A DNA stretch of 64,000 nucleotides, taken from NCBI GenBank assembly GCA_963732335.1, contig CAVSZO010000007.1, forward strand, positions 139,951-203,950. The letters run 5' to 3'. The notes under the pieces are model-generated. The model was not told where the DNA came from. It saw only the letters and a program-made list of their open reading frames with translations, and searched no databases. The translations under genes were made by a program, and so were the position numbers. Positions 47,131 through 62,291 of the stretch are shown in pieces; positions within the stretch are counted from its first letter, which is position 1; the number at the start of each line of letters is the position of its first letter. The stretch comes from Desertimonas sp963732335 (GTDB lineage Bacteria; Actinomycetota; Acidimicrobiia; Acidimicrobiales; Ilumatobacteraceae).

Positions 47131-48102
47131 GTGATCATCGATGCCGCCTGGTACGTGGACGGCAAGCGGGCGCTCGAAGCGACGTCGATCTCCGATCTCG
47201 CTGGGCAGCGCGGCACTGACGGGTTTGCCTGGCTCGGACTGCGGATGCCGACGGACAGCGAGCTCGACGAGGCGGCCAAGGTCTTCGACATCCCCGACGT
47301 GGCGATCGCCGATGCCCGGCACAAGCACGAACGGCCCAAGGTCGAGCGGCACGGCGACTGCCTGCTGACTGCCGTGCCGACGGCCCGCTACGTCGACACC
47401 CGGGAGGAGGTCGAGTTCGGCGAGCTGTTCTTCTACGTCGGCCGGGACTACATCGTGACGGTCCGCTATGGCCAAGCGGCGCCGCTCAAGGACGTCCGCG
47501 CCGAGCTGGAGAATCACCCCGACGTGCTGCGGCACGGGCCCGCGGCGGTGTTGCAGGCCGCACTCTTGCACGCTGTCCAGGCCTACACGCCCGTCATCGA
47601 CGGTCTCGAGAACGACGTCCGCGAGGTCGAGCGCGACGTCTTCAGCGAGTCGCGCGACCAGCCGACACGGCGCATCTACTTCCTGATCCGCGAAGTGCTC
47701 GACTTCCTCATCGCCCTCGAGCCGCTGGCACCGGCGATGAAGCGGCTCGCTGGTCCGGAATGCATTCGCTGGGTCGACCGTGAGATCGTCCCCATGTTCC
47801 GCGACGTCGACGATGCGCTCGCCGACATCGTCGAGCGTGGCCGGTCACTGCACCACCTGCTCAGCAACGCCTTGGCGGCGAGCAATACGCAGGCGTCGAT
47901 CACCCAGAACGAGGATGTCCGGCGGATCTCGGCGTGGGTCGCCATTGGGGTCGTACCAACGGTGATTGCCGGGTTGTTCGGGATGAACCTCGGCGGCATC
48001 CCGGGTGGCGACAGCGCCATCGGCTTCGCCGCCGTCACCGCCCTCACGCTGCTGCTGTGCGTCTGGCTGTACCGTCGCTTCAAGGCCGCGGACTGGTTGT
48101 AG
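47131..48102 (+). CDS. CorA family divalent cation transporter 1
   Basis: A 323-residue CorA-type channel for Mg2+ or Co2+. The cytoplasmic funnel starts MIIDAAWYVDGKRALEATSI (GTG 47131) and ends in a long stalk helix (ALADIVERGRSLHHLLSNAL). Two C-terminal transmembrane helices follow, with the signature GLFGMNLGGIPGG between them and a basic end RRFKAADWL. It is convergent with a second CorA-family gene, with 9 bp between the stops. It lies 62 bp after the second subtilase, with no evident functional tie. Confidence 0.9.
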   Translation: MIIDAAWYVDGKRALEATSISDLAGQRGTDGFAWLGLRMPTDSELDEAAKVFDIPDVAIADARHKHERPKVERHGDCLLTAVPTARYVDTREEVEFGELFFYVGRDYIVTVRYGQAAPLKDVRAELENHPDVLRHGPAAVLQAALLHAVQAYTPVIDGLENDVREVERDVFSESRDQPTRRIYFLIREVLDFLIALEPLAPAMKRLAGPECIRWVDREIVPMFRDVDDALADIVERGRSLHHLLSNALAASNTQASITQNEDVRRISAWVAIGVVPTVIAGLFGMNLGGIPGGDSAIGFAAVTALTLLLCVWLYRRFKAADWL

Positions 48103-48111
48103 CTGGGGCAG

Positions 48112-49083
48112 CTACAGCCAGTTGTTGCGGCGGAACACGAGGTACAGCAGACCGGATATCACCACGATGGCGAGGGTTGCGGCGACGACTCCCCAGGTCC
48201 CGCCGGAGCCGGGGTACGGCACGTTCATGCCGTACCAGCCGGTGATCAGCGTCGGGACGGCGATGATCGCCGCCCAGCTGGTCACCTTCTTCATGATCTG
48301 GTTGGTGCGGTAGTCGCGCACGCTGAGGTTGGTCTCGACGAGCGTGGAGATCAGGTCGCGCAGCGCGTCGCTGGCCTCGCTGACGCGCAGGACGTGGTCG
48401 TAGACGTCCTGGAAGTACGGGTACACGTCGGGGTCGATCATCGGCTGCTCGCGACGCATCAATCCGCTGACCGCCTCGCGCATCGGCACGGCGAGGCGGT
48501 GGAACTTGATCAGCGCTTGACGCATCTGGAACCAGTGGCGCTGATCGCGCAGCTCCATCGGGCGTTCGTTGAAAAGCCCTTCGCTGACGGTGTCGTAGTA
48601 GTTGTCGAAGGCGTCGACAGTCTCGAAGTAGCCGTCGACGACGACGTCGAGCAACCCGTAGACGAGGAAGCTGACTCCGTGGGCGACGAGCGCCTCGGAG
48701 CGGTCCCACCGGCGGGTGACGGCCTCGATGTCGAACCCCTCGTCCTTGCGCACGGTGATCAGCCACCGCTCGCTGATGAAGGCGTCGATCTCGGTGGTCT
48801 CCAGCACCCCTTCGTCTTCGTTCAAGTGCGTGCTGTGGCAGGCGAGGAACAGGTGGCTGGCGTAGTGATCGACCTTGGGGCGTTGGTGCCGTCCGAGGGC
48901 GTCCTCGACGGCGAGCTCGTGGAGACCGAACTCCTCGGCGAGCTCGCCCATCTGCTCGGCCGTCGGGTTGCACACGTCGACCCACACGAGCGTGCCCTCG
49001 CGGGCGACGTGATCGGAGACGTCGGCGACCGGGAACCCCTCGGCCTCCAACTCACCCTTGAAATAGACCCGTGTGTGGGCCAT
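48112..49083 (-). CDS. CorA family divalent cation transporter 2
   Basis: A 323-residue member of the same family, starting MAHTRVYFKGELEAEGFPVA at ATG 49083. The signature reads GWYGMNVPYPGSGG between two C-terminal helices, and the protein ends VFRRNNWL. The cytoplasmic domain (ELAVEDALGRHQRPKVDHYA) is only distantly similar to that of the neighbouring CorA 1, so the pair is not a recent duplication. Convergent arrangement with the first gene. Confidence 0.9.
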   Translation of the reverse strand: MAHTRVYFKGELEAEGFPVADVSDHVAREGTLVWVDVCNPTAEQMGELAEEFGLHELAVEDALGRHQRPKVDHYASHLFLACHSTHLNEDEGVLETTEIDAFISERWLITVRKDEGFDIEAVTRRWDRSEALVAHGVSFLVYGLLDVVVDGYFETVDAFDNYYDTVSEGLFNERPMELRDQRHWFQMRQALIKFHRLAVPMREAVSGLMRREQPMIDPDVYPYFQDVYDHVLRVSEASDALRDLISTLVETNLSVRDYRTNQIMKKVTSWAAIIAVPTLITGWYGMNVPYPGSGGTWGVVAATLAIVVISGLLYLVFRRNNWL

Positions 49084-49143
49084 GTTGCACTCCGTCTGCA
49101 CTCCGTTTGTGCGCTGTTCCGGCCCCAATCATGACCCGACGTC

Positions 49144-49216
49144 GCACGAAATCGAGCACAGAGTGCTCCAACGGCGAGAAAACTGCTCGCCGGAGCGCTC
49201 TGTGTGGATTCGGTGC
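49144..49216 (-). terminator. Long imperfect hairpin downstream of the ECF sigma gene (element J)
   Basis: Outer arms GCACGAAATC and GATTCGGTGC pair imperfectly, then GCACAGAGTGCTCC with GGAGCGCTCTGTGT, and the top CGGCGAG with CTCGCCG around an A-rich loop. It starts 7 bp after the sigma factor stop and lies 60 bp ahead of the CorA 2 start. Probably a terminator. Confidence 0.55.
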
Positions 49217-49223
49217 GATTGGG

Positions 49224-50447
49224 TCAGTCGGGGGCGCCAACGTCGGCGCGGCGAGCCTCGAGGAAGCGACGCTCGGCGTCGTTGGTCGCCAGGCCGAGCG
49301 CCGCGACATAGACATCGGCGGCCTCGGCGCGGCGACCGAGGCGGCGCAGGAAGTCGGCGCGAGTGGCGTGGTAGTGGAGGTAGCGGCCGAGCTCGCCGCC
49401 GAGGGAGTCGACGGCGGCAAGGCCGGCACCTGGGCCGGCGACCTCGGCGACGGCGACGGCCCGGTTGAGGGCGACGACCGGTGATGGAGCCACGACGACG
49501 AGCTGGTCGTAGAGCGCCAGTACCTGGTTCCAGTCCGTCTCCGCCGCCGTTGGTGCGTCACTGTGCACGGCGTTGATCGCCGCCTGAATCTGATACGGCC
49601 CCGGCGTGTTGCGACGCAGGCAGGCGCGCACGAGGTCCTGACCTTCGGCGATCAGAGTGCGATCCCACAGGCTGCGGTCCTGGTCGGGCAGCAGCACCAG
49701 CGATCCGTCAGCGGCGACACGAGCTGCCCGCCGCGACTCGCTGAGCAGCAGCAGGGCGAGCAGGCCGAGTGCTTCGCCCTCGTCAGGCATCAGCTCGACG
49801 AGTACCCGAGCGAGGCGGATCGCCTCGACACAGAGGTCGGTGCGGACGAGGGCATCCCCGCTCGTCGCCGAATAGCCCTCGTTGAACACGAGGTACACGA
49901 CGGCGAGGACGGCGCCGAGACGATCGGGCAGTTCGGCGTCGTCGGGGACGCGGTAGGGGATGTTGGCGGCGCTGATCTTCTTCTTCGCCCGCACCAGCCG
50001 TTGCGCCATCGTCGGCTCCGGCACGAGGAAGGCCCGAGCGATCTCATCCGTCTGCAGACCGCCGAGCAGGCGCAACGTGAGGGCGATCTGCGAGCTCGAG
50101 GCGAGCGCCGGGTGACAGCACGTGAAGATCAGGCGCAGTCGGTCGTCCTTCACGGGACCGACCTCAGCGGGCGACTCATCGGCAGGCCGCAGGACGATCG
50201 CCTGGGCGTACCGGTCATGGCGTGTCGCCTCGCGGCGCAGGCGATCGATGGCGCGGTTGCGCGCCGTTGTGACGATCCACGCCCCGGGGTTGGGAGGAGT
50301 GCCGGTCTCCGGCCACTTGGCCACGGCGATGGCAAACGCCTCCTGAACCGCATCCTCGGCGACGTCGATGTCGCCGAAGATGCGGATCAGCGTGGCGACG
50401 GCACGACCGGACTCCTCGCGGAACGTGCGGGCGATGTCGGCAGTCAC
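49224..50447 (-). CDS. ECF sigma factor with long C-terminal domain (DGPF-associated, ECF42 type)
   Basis: A complete 407-residue sigma factor. Region 2 reads ATLIRIFGDIDVAEDAVQEA, then PGAWIVTTARNRAIDRLRRE; region 4 is IALTLRLLGGLQTDEIARAF followed by VPEPTMAQRLVRAKKKI. The remaining 230 residues form the helical, TPR-like extension found in this ECF group (VVYLVFNEGYSATSGD; LLALLLLSESRRAARVAADG). Members are encoded beside a DGPF protein and usually have no classic anti-sigma factor, with the C-terminal extension taking part in control. It overlaps the DGPF gene by 4 bp (GTGA). Confidence 0.93.
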   Translation of the reverse strand: MTADIARTFREESGRAVATLIRIFGDIDVAEDAVQEAFAIAVAKWPETGTPPNPGAWIVTTARNRAIDRLRREATRHDRYAQAIVLRPADESPAEVGPVKDDRLRLIFTCCHPALASSSQIALTLRLLGGLQTDEIARAFLVPEPTMAQRLVRAKKKISAANIPYRVPDDAELPDRLGAVLAVVYLVFNEGYSATSGDALVRTDLCVEAIRLARVLVELMPDEGEALGLLALLLLSESRRAARVAADGSLVLLPDQDRSLWDRTLIAEGQDLVRACLRRNTPGPYQIQAAINAVHSDAPTAAETDWNQVLALYDQLVVVAPSPVVALNRAVAVAEVAGPGAGLAAVDSLGGELGRYLHYHATRADFLRRLGRRAEAADVYVAALGLATNDAERRFLEARRADVGAPD

Positions 50448-50800
50448 TCAGCTGGTTCGTCCTGGAACGGGCGCACCTCGACAGCAGCACCGCACGCCGC
50501 GGATGCCTTCTTGGCCAACTCGAGGGCGGCATCGAGGTCCGCCGCCTCGAGGACCCAGAAACCGCCGATCTGCTCCTTGGTCTCGGCGTAGGGTCCGTCG
50601 GTGACGGTGACGTCGGCACCCGTTGCGTTCACGACGGTCGCCGTCGAAGGGGCGTGCAGGCCGCCGCCGAACACCCACGCCCCGTTCGACTTGACCTCGG
50701 TGTTGAAGCGGTCGACGTCGGCGTAGGCCTGCTCCATCTCCTCGGGCGGGGTCTCGTAGTCGCTCTCGGTCACGAACACGGAAACGAGGTACTGGGTCAT
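50444..50800 (-). CDS. YCII/DGPF domain protein
   Basis: A 118-residue ferredoxin-fold protein starting MTQYLVSVFVTESDYETPPE at ATG 50800. The DGPF-type motif appears as VTDGPYAETKEQIGGFWVLE. It lies directly upstream of the ECF sigma factor and overlaps it by 4 bp, the standard pair in actinobacteria. A role in sensing or signalling to the sigma factor is assumed from this constant linkage but is not established. Confidence 0.88.
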   Translation of the reverse strand: MTQYLVSVFVTESDYETPPEEMEQAYADVDRFNTEVKSNGAWVFGGGLHAPSTATVVNATGADVTVTDGPYAETKEQIGGFWVLEAADLDAALELAKKASAACGAAVEVRPFQDEPAE

Positions 50801-50907
50801 GTCGGTCCATCCTTTCGGGTGGGCCGGCCCGTTGCCGACTCTCACACCTACTACGAACGGGATACCCGCCGATCGACAGCCCGCCACGAGATTTCAAGGT
50901 CCGATGA

Positions 50908-50964
50908 CGACGAAAGGGTGCCAGTAGGACCGTTCCGTCACACTGGAACACCCTTCGGTTGTCG
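50908..50964 (-). terminator. Palindrome of family 2 downstream of rpoC (element H)
   Basis: CGACGAAAGGGTG pairs with CACCCTTCGGTTGTCG with small bulges, and CCAGT with ACTGG inside. The loop GACCGTTCCGTCA is also the loop of element G at 39229. It begins 13 bp after the rpoC stop and is the likely terminator of the rpoBC operon. Confidence 0.65.
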
Positions 50965-50977
50965 CGGGACGTTGGGG

Positions 50978-54920
<3,943 letters not shown>

Positions 54921-54966
54921 TCGCTGATCTCGCTGTCTCGTAGTTCTCGTGTCTCGTGTTCAGTTC

Positions 54967-58573
<3,607 letters not shown>

Positions 58574-58600
58574 GAATCACTCCCCTATCTCAGGAATCTC

Positions 58601-58621
58601 GGGTCTGGGCGGTGCCCAGGA
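58601..58621 (-). promoter_or_regulatory. Leader hairpin shared by the rpsL and rpoB operons (rpoB copy)
   Basis: The core CTGGGCACCGCCCAG lies 28 bases before the rpoB start codon on the minus strand, close to the ribosome binding site. It is identical over 21 bp to the copy in the rpsL leader (40174-40194). The flanking bases differ, so the match is not part of a longer duplication. Confidence 0.55.
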
Positions 58622-58707
58622 ATTTCGGGTGGGTGGGCACGACCGCGGGCGCGCTGAACCAGGGACTCCGGCTGAGGAGGGGTAAGGGCGACGCACGGCA
58701 ACTGACA

Positions 58708-58737
58708 AGCCTAGCGGCCAGGTGCGCACGACATCAA
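58708..58737 (-). promoter_or_regulatory. Predicted rpoB promoter
   Basis: TTGATG (58732-58737) and TAGGCT (58708-58713) are 18 bp apart on the minus strand. The 336-bp gap between rplL and rpoB holds this promoter, the shared leader hairpin and the rplL terminator; nothing else was recognised there. Transcription would start about 130 bases ahead of rpoB. Confidence 0.5.
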
Positions 58738-58844
58738 CCCGCAGCCGGACTGGCACGCCCGGGCAGGGACGTCAATTGAGCAGAGGGTAAAGAGTCCCGC
58801 CCACCATGTCAAGCACAACCCGTCGGACGGAGGGTGCGGCACCG

Positions 58845-58892
58845 ACCGATGGGTGTTCGGGGGACGCAACGGTCCCCTACACACCCATCGGT
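58845..58892 (-). terminator. Palindrome of family 2 downstream of rplL (element I)
   Basis: ACCGATGGGTGT (58845-58856) pairs perfectly with ACACCCATCGGT (58881-58892), and inside it GGGGAC pairs with GTCCCC. It begins 17 bp after the rplL stop. The outer arms are the same as in element G, downstream of rpsG. Confidence 0.7.
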
Positions 58893-58909
58893 TGCTGTGC
58901 GCGGTGTGG

Positions 58910-59290
58910 TTACTTCAGCTCCACGGACGCGCCGGCGTCTTCGAGCTTGCCCTTGGCGGCCTCGGCGGCCTCCTTGGCGACCTTCTCGAGGACCGGCTTG
59001 GGGGCGCCGTCGACGAGGTCCTTGGCCTCCTTGAGGCCGAGGCTGGTCAGCTCGCGCACGACCTTGATGACCTGGATCTTCTGGGCGCCGGCGCCGGTGA
59101 GGACGACGTCGAACTCGTCCTGCTCCTCGGCGGCGGCGGCTTCGCCGCCACCGGCCGGGGCGGCGGCGGCGACGGCGACGGGCGCCGCGGCGGTGACGCC
59201 GAAGCGCTCTTCGAAGGCGTCGAGCAGGTCCTTCAGCTCGAGCACGGTGAGCTCAGAGATGGAATCGAGAATCTCTTCCTTGGTTGCCAT
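58910..59290 (-). CDS. rplL: 50S ribosomal protein L7/L12
   Basis: The 126-residue stalk protein, complete. It starts MATKEEILDSISELTVLELK at ATG 59290, with an alanine-rich hinge (about residues 35-55) and the conserved C-terminal domain (EFDVVLTGAGAQKIQVIKVV; GLKEAKDLVDGAPKPVLEKV). It binds L10 and recruits translation factors. It is 61 bp from rplJ and is followed by a family-2 palindrome. Confidence 0.97.
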   Translation of the reverse strand: MATKEEILDSISELTVLELKDLLDAFEERFGVTAAAPVAVAAAAPAGGGEAAAAEEQDEFDVVLTGAGAQKIQVIKVVRELTSLGLKEAKDLVDGAPKPVLEKVAKEAAEAAKGKLEDAGASVELK

Positions 59291-59351
59291 GATGATTGTT
59301 TCCTTGTTGTCGAAGATTGATTGATCGAACGGGTGTGGTGGTGGCGGCGAG

Positions 59352-59879
59352 TCAGGCCGCCTCTTTGGACTCGATGAGGGCCGACAGGCCGTAGGCGAAG
59401 TTGCGCGGCAGCGCCTGCAACAGCCCAGCCGTCTTGACCAGCGGCGCCTGCAGGGCGCCGGCGAAGCGGGCGAGCAGCTCGTCGCGGGACGGCAGCTCGG
59501 CCAGTGCCTTGATGTCGTCAGCACTCAGCAGGCTGGCGCCGAAGGCGCCGCCCTTGAGCACCAGCAACGGGTTGGTGCGGGACGCACCGTGCAACGCCTT
59601 GGCGGCGCCGACGGTGTCGGTGCCGGTGAACGTGATCGACGTCGGGCCGACGAGCAGCTCGTCGAGCACGTCGAGGCCGGCTTCGCGGATCGCCAGTTTG
59701 GCCAGCGTGTTCTTGTACACCTTGTGTTCGGCGCCGACCTGACGGAGCGAACCGCGCAGGGTCGCCAGAGCGCCGACGGTCATGCCGCGGTACTCGGACA
59801 GGAACACCGCCGGGGCGGCCGACAGCTTGCCGGCGATCTCGGCGACGATGGCGACCTTGTCGGGACGGGGATTCTCCAT
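59352..59879 (-). CDS. rplJ: 50S ribosomal protein L10
   Basis: The 175-residue stalk base protein, complete, starting MENPRPDKVAIVAEIAGKLS at ATG 59879 with GAGAGGAGG upstream. The N-terminal rRNA-binding region has VFLSEYRGMTVGALATLRGS and the C-terminal helix that anchors L7/L12 is LLARFAGALQAPLVKTAGLL. L10 is expected to autoregulate through the structured leader directly upstream. The rplK-rplA pair that normally precedes it is separated here by an opposite-strand gene, so rplJL has its own promoter region. Confidence 0.97.
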   Translation of the reverse strand: MENPRPDKVAIVAEIAGKLSAAPAVFLSEYRGMTVGALATLRGSLRQVGAEHKVYKNTLAKLAIREAGLDVLDELLVGPTSITFTGTDTVGAAKALHGASRTNPLLVLKGGAFGASLLSADDIKALAELPSRDELLARFAGALQAPLVKTAGLLQALPRNFAYGLSALIESKEAA

Positions 59880-59944
59880 GTGCACACCTCCTCTCGCGCA
59901 CCTCGTGGGCACTCGCTGCAGGCGAGGCTCCACGGAAAGCACGT

Positions 59945-60030
59945 GGGGCGTGCACCTCGGCTGGCGGGACGGATCCCATTACCCAGCTGGAGTACCCGGC
60001 TGGACCAGCGGTCTTCGGCGAGCGACCGGT
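59945..60030 (-). promoter_or_regulatory. L10 leader (autoregulatory RNA), probable
   Basis: The transcript ahead of rplJ reads GAAGACCGCTGGTCCAGCCG, then a GGGTACTCCAGCTGGG hairpin and TGGGATCC, which resembles the L10 leader that binds the L10-L12 complex. A TAGGAT hexamer (60047-60052) just upstream could be the -10. The assignment rests on pattern and position only. Confidence 0.5.
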
Positions 60031-60072
60031 TGTATGTCGGCCCGCCATCCTACCGCGGGCCGCCCCCAACAT

Positions 60073-60110
60073 CGAACTGTGAGCCGTGGCAGCGGGTTTC
60101 CGCTGCGCCG
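60073..60110 (+). repeat. Partial family-1 palindrome copy (element D)
   Basis: CGAACTGTGAGC followed by AGCGG and TTCCGCTGCG matches the left and central parts of element E (60983-61032) in the same orientation; the right arm is not recognisable. It overlaps the proposed 5' end of the inserted gene, so the gene is flanked by two copies of this repeat. Confidence 0.45.
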
Positions 60111-60992
60111 AGTCCGCGATCGACACTGTCGCCGGGTTGCGGCGGCTGGCTCGACGAGCCCGTCCCGGGCGTGTTGACAGTGCGCGACGGGGCACCAACC
60201 TGGGAGCAGCGGCTGCAGGTCGTCGTTTTCGCGTGCGGCAATCACGGCGCCGCGTCACACCGTTCGGCGGCGCGGTTGCTCCAGCTGGACGGGTTCGATT
60301 CTCCGCGAAACGCGACCATCGAGGTGTCCGTGAGTCGAGCATTCCGACTCGATCCGGCGATCAGCTCGGTCACTCACCACGTCACGCCGCTAGAAGCGTC
60401 CGACCTCACGGTCGTCAACGGCATCCGCTGCACCACGACCGAGCGGACCCTGGCGGACATCGGGTCTGTGGTTCGCGGACGCAAGCAGGTTCGGCGCGCC
60501 CTCACCAGCGCCCGACGCAAAGGACTCGACCTCGCCAAGACACGAGCGACAGCCGAGCGTCTGCACCGCCCCGGACAGTCGGGGACAGGGGTGCTGCTGC
60601 GCCTCCTCGACAGCGTGCCTTGGGAGGGGAAACTCCCGGCGACGTGGTTCGAGGAGCTCTTGACACTCTGCCTCGAGGACCCGGCACTTCCGCCGCGAGT
60701 CCTGCAGTGTCCGATCCGCGACGACCGCGGACGCATCGTCGCCCGGACAGACATCGGATTCCCGGCCGTCCGTCTCGGGGTGGAGGCGCACAGTCGCCAG
60801 TTCCACTTCGGCCCCGACACCGAGGTGCTCGACGAGGACCGCGACATCGCTGCGACCCGCTGCGGTTGGGAATTGGTGTATCTCGGCTGGTATGCCACGA
60901 AGCGACCGGCAGCGGTGCTCGAGATCATTCGCGACATCGTGAGGGTGCGCGGCCGGGAGCTGCGTGACTGCCCCTTCGAGCACGAACTGTGA
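60086..60992 (+). CDS. AbiEi-like/DUF559-type protein with PDDEXK-like C-terminal domain, with a frame break; inserted between rplA and rplJ
   Basis: About 300 residues. The N-terminus is uncertain: GTG 60086 gives MAAGFRCAESAIDTVAG, joined near 60137 to GWLDEPVPGVLTVRDGAPTW. Then follow the family hallmarks NHGAASHRSAARLLQLDGF and VNGIRCTTTERTLADIGSVV. The C-terminal domain has RTDIGFPAVRLGVEAHSRQF, resembling the aspartate and glutamate positions of Vsr-like nucleases, and ATRCGWELVYLGWY. Such proteins are common in actinobacteria and are named AbiEi antitoxin or DUF559; no toxin partner is present here. It is on the strand opposite to the ribosomal genes, flanked by repeats D and E. Confidence 0.75.
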
Positions 60993-61032
60993 GCACACAC
61001 AGCGGAAATCCGCTGCGGCAGCTCACACTTCG
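60983..61032. terminator. Palindrome of family 1 downstream of rplA (element E)
   Basis: CGAACTGTGAGC (60983-60994) pairs with GCTCACACTTCG (61021-61032) with one mismatch, and CAGCGGA pairs with TCCGCTG in the loop. It lies 13 bp beyond the rplA stop and overlaps the last codons of the inserted plus-strand gene, so it may terminate both. Confidence 0.65.
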
Positions 61033-61045
61033 GCGGTGTCTGGAC

Positions 61046-61753
61046 TCAGGCGGTGACGGCGATGTCGGGGCGCAGGCGGTTGGTGTCGATGCGGACCCCG
61101 GGGCCCATCGTCGACGACACCGTGATCTTGCGCAGGTAGCGGCCCTTTGCCGACGCCGGCTTGGCCCGGTTGAGCTCGTCGATCACGGCTCGGAAGTTGG
61201 TCTCCAGCGCCGCCGGATCGAAGCTCGCCTTGCCGAGCGGGACGTGGATGTTGCCGTAGCGGTCGGTGCGGTACTCGACCTTGCCGCCCTTGAACTCTCC
61301 GACCGCCCGGCCGACGTCGGTGGTGACTGTGCCCGTCTTGGGGTTCGGCATCAGACCCCGGGGGCCGAGGGCACGGCCGAGCCGGCCGACCAGCGGCATC
61401 ATGTCGGGCGTGGCGATCGCCACGTCGAAGTCAAACTTGCCGGCCTCGACTTGGGCGGCGAGGTCGTCGGCACCGACGAGGTTGGCTCCAGCATCACGGG
61501 CCTCTTGAGCGGCCTCGCCGGTTGCGAACACGGCGACGCGCACGTCCTTGCCGGTGCCGGACGGCAGGGCGACGGTGCCGCGCACCATCTGGTCGGCCTT
61601 GCGTGGGTCGACGCCGAGGCGGACGGCGACATCGACGGACTCGTCGAACTTCGCCGACGCCATGTTCTTGACGATCCCCAGCGCCTCGGTGGGCGTGTAG
61701 AACTCGTCGCGATCGAACGCCTTGAAAGCGTCCGTGTGCTTCTTTCCTGACAT
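61046..61753 (-). CDS. rplA: 50S ribosomal protein L1
   Basis: Complete uL1 of 235 residues, starting MSGKKHTDAFKAFDRDEFYT. Conserved parts are SVDVAVRLGVDPRKADQMVR, LGRALGPRGLMPNPKTGTVT and GKVEYRTDRYGNIHVPLGK. It forms the mobile L1 stalk and often represses its own operon. It lies 67 bp after rplK. Its stop is followed by a palindrome and not by rplJ. Confidence 0.97.
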   Translation of the reverse strand: MSGKKHTDAFKAFDRDEFYTPTEALGIVKNMASAKFDESVDVAVRLGVDPRKADQMVRGTVALPSGTGKDVRVAVFATGEAAQEARDAGANLVGADDLAAQVEAGKFDFDVAIATPDMMPLVGRLGRALGPRGLMPNPKTGTVTTDVGRAVGEFKGGKVEYRTDRYGNIHVPLGKASFDPAALETNFRAVIDELNRAKPASAKGRYLRKITVSSTMGPGVRIDTNRLRPDIAVTA

Positions 61754-61820
61754 TCCTGTCTCCCTCAGTGAATTGGTCCGCCAGGCGAGGTGATCCTGGA
61801 CCGGACGGTTGGCGGTTGGT

Positions 61821-62249
61821 TCAGCCGACGACTTCGATGCCCATCGACCTGGCCGTGCCGCGGATCTGCTGCTTGGCGGCGTCGAGGTCGTAGGCGTTGA
61901 GGTCGGGCATCTTGATTTCGGCGATCTCGGCGATGTGCGCTTCGGTCACCCGCCCGACCTTGGTCTTGCCCGGCTCGCTGGAGGCCTTCTCGAGACCGGC
62001 GCGCTCGCGCAGCAGCACCGGGGTCGGCGGTGTCTTGAGGATGAACGTGAACGTGCGGTCCTCGAAGATCGTGATCTCGACCGGCACGATCGTGCCGACC
62101 TGGTTCTCGGTGGCGGCGTTGTAGGACTTGACGAAGTCCATGATCGCCACGCCGTGGGGACCGAGGGCAGTGCCGACGGGCGGCGCCGGGCTGGCCTTGC
62201 CCGCGGGGATCTGGATCTTGACGATCGCAGCAACCTTCTTCTTGGCCAT
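61821..62249 (-). CDS. rplK: 50S ribosomal protein L11
   Basis: Complete uL11 of 142 residues, starting MAKKKVAAIVKIQIPAGKAS with the conserved PPVGTALGPHGVAIMDFVKS and the C-terminal rRNA-binding domain. The proline pair PAPPVG at the thiostrepton-related region is wild type. It binds 23S rRNA at the GTPase centre and senses stalled tRNA for RelA. It lies 42 bp after nusG, with AAGAGA as ribosome binding site. Confidence 0.97.
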   Translation of the reverse strand: MAKKKVAAIVKIQIPAGKASPAPPVGTALGPHGVAIMDFVKSYNAATENQVGTIVPVEITIFEDRTFTFILKTPPTPVLLRERAGLEKASSEPGKTKVGRVTEAHIAEIAEIKMPDLNAYDLDAAKQQIRGTARSMGIEVVG

Positions 62250-62291
62250 GACAGTTCGGTCTCTTTCCGTAGATCCTGAATTTCGTCGCCG

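Noticed and set aside
60086..60992. Type IV toxin-antitoxin system
   Set aside because: Only an AbiEi-like protein is present and no AbiEii-type nucleotidyltransferase toxin lies beside it; such solitary proteins are common in actinobacteria.
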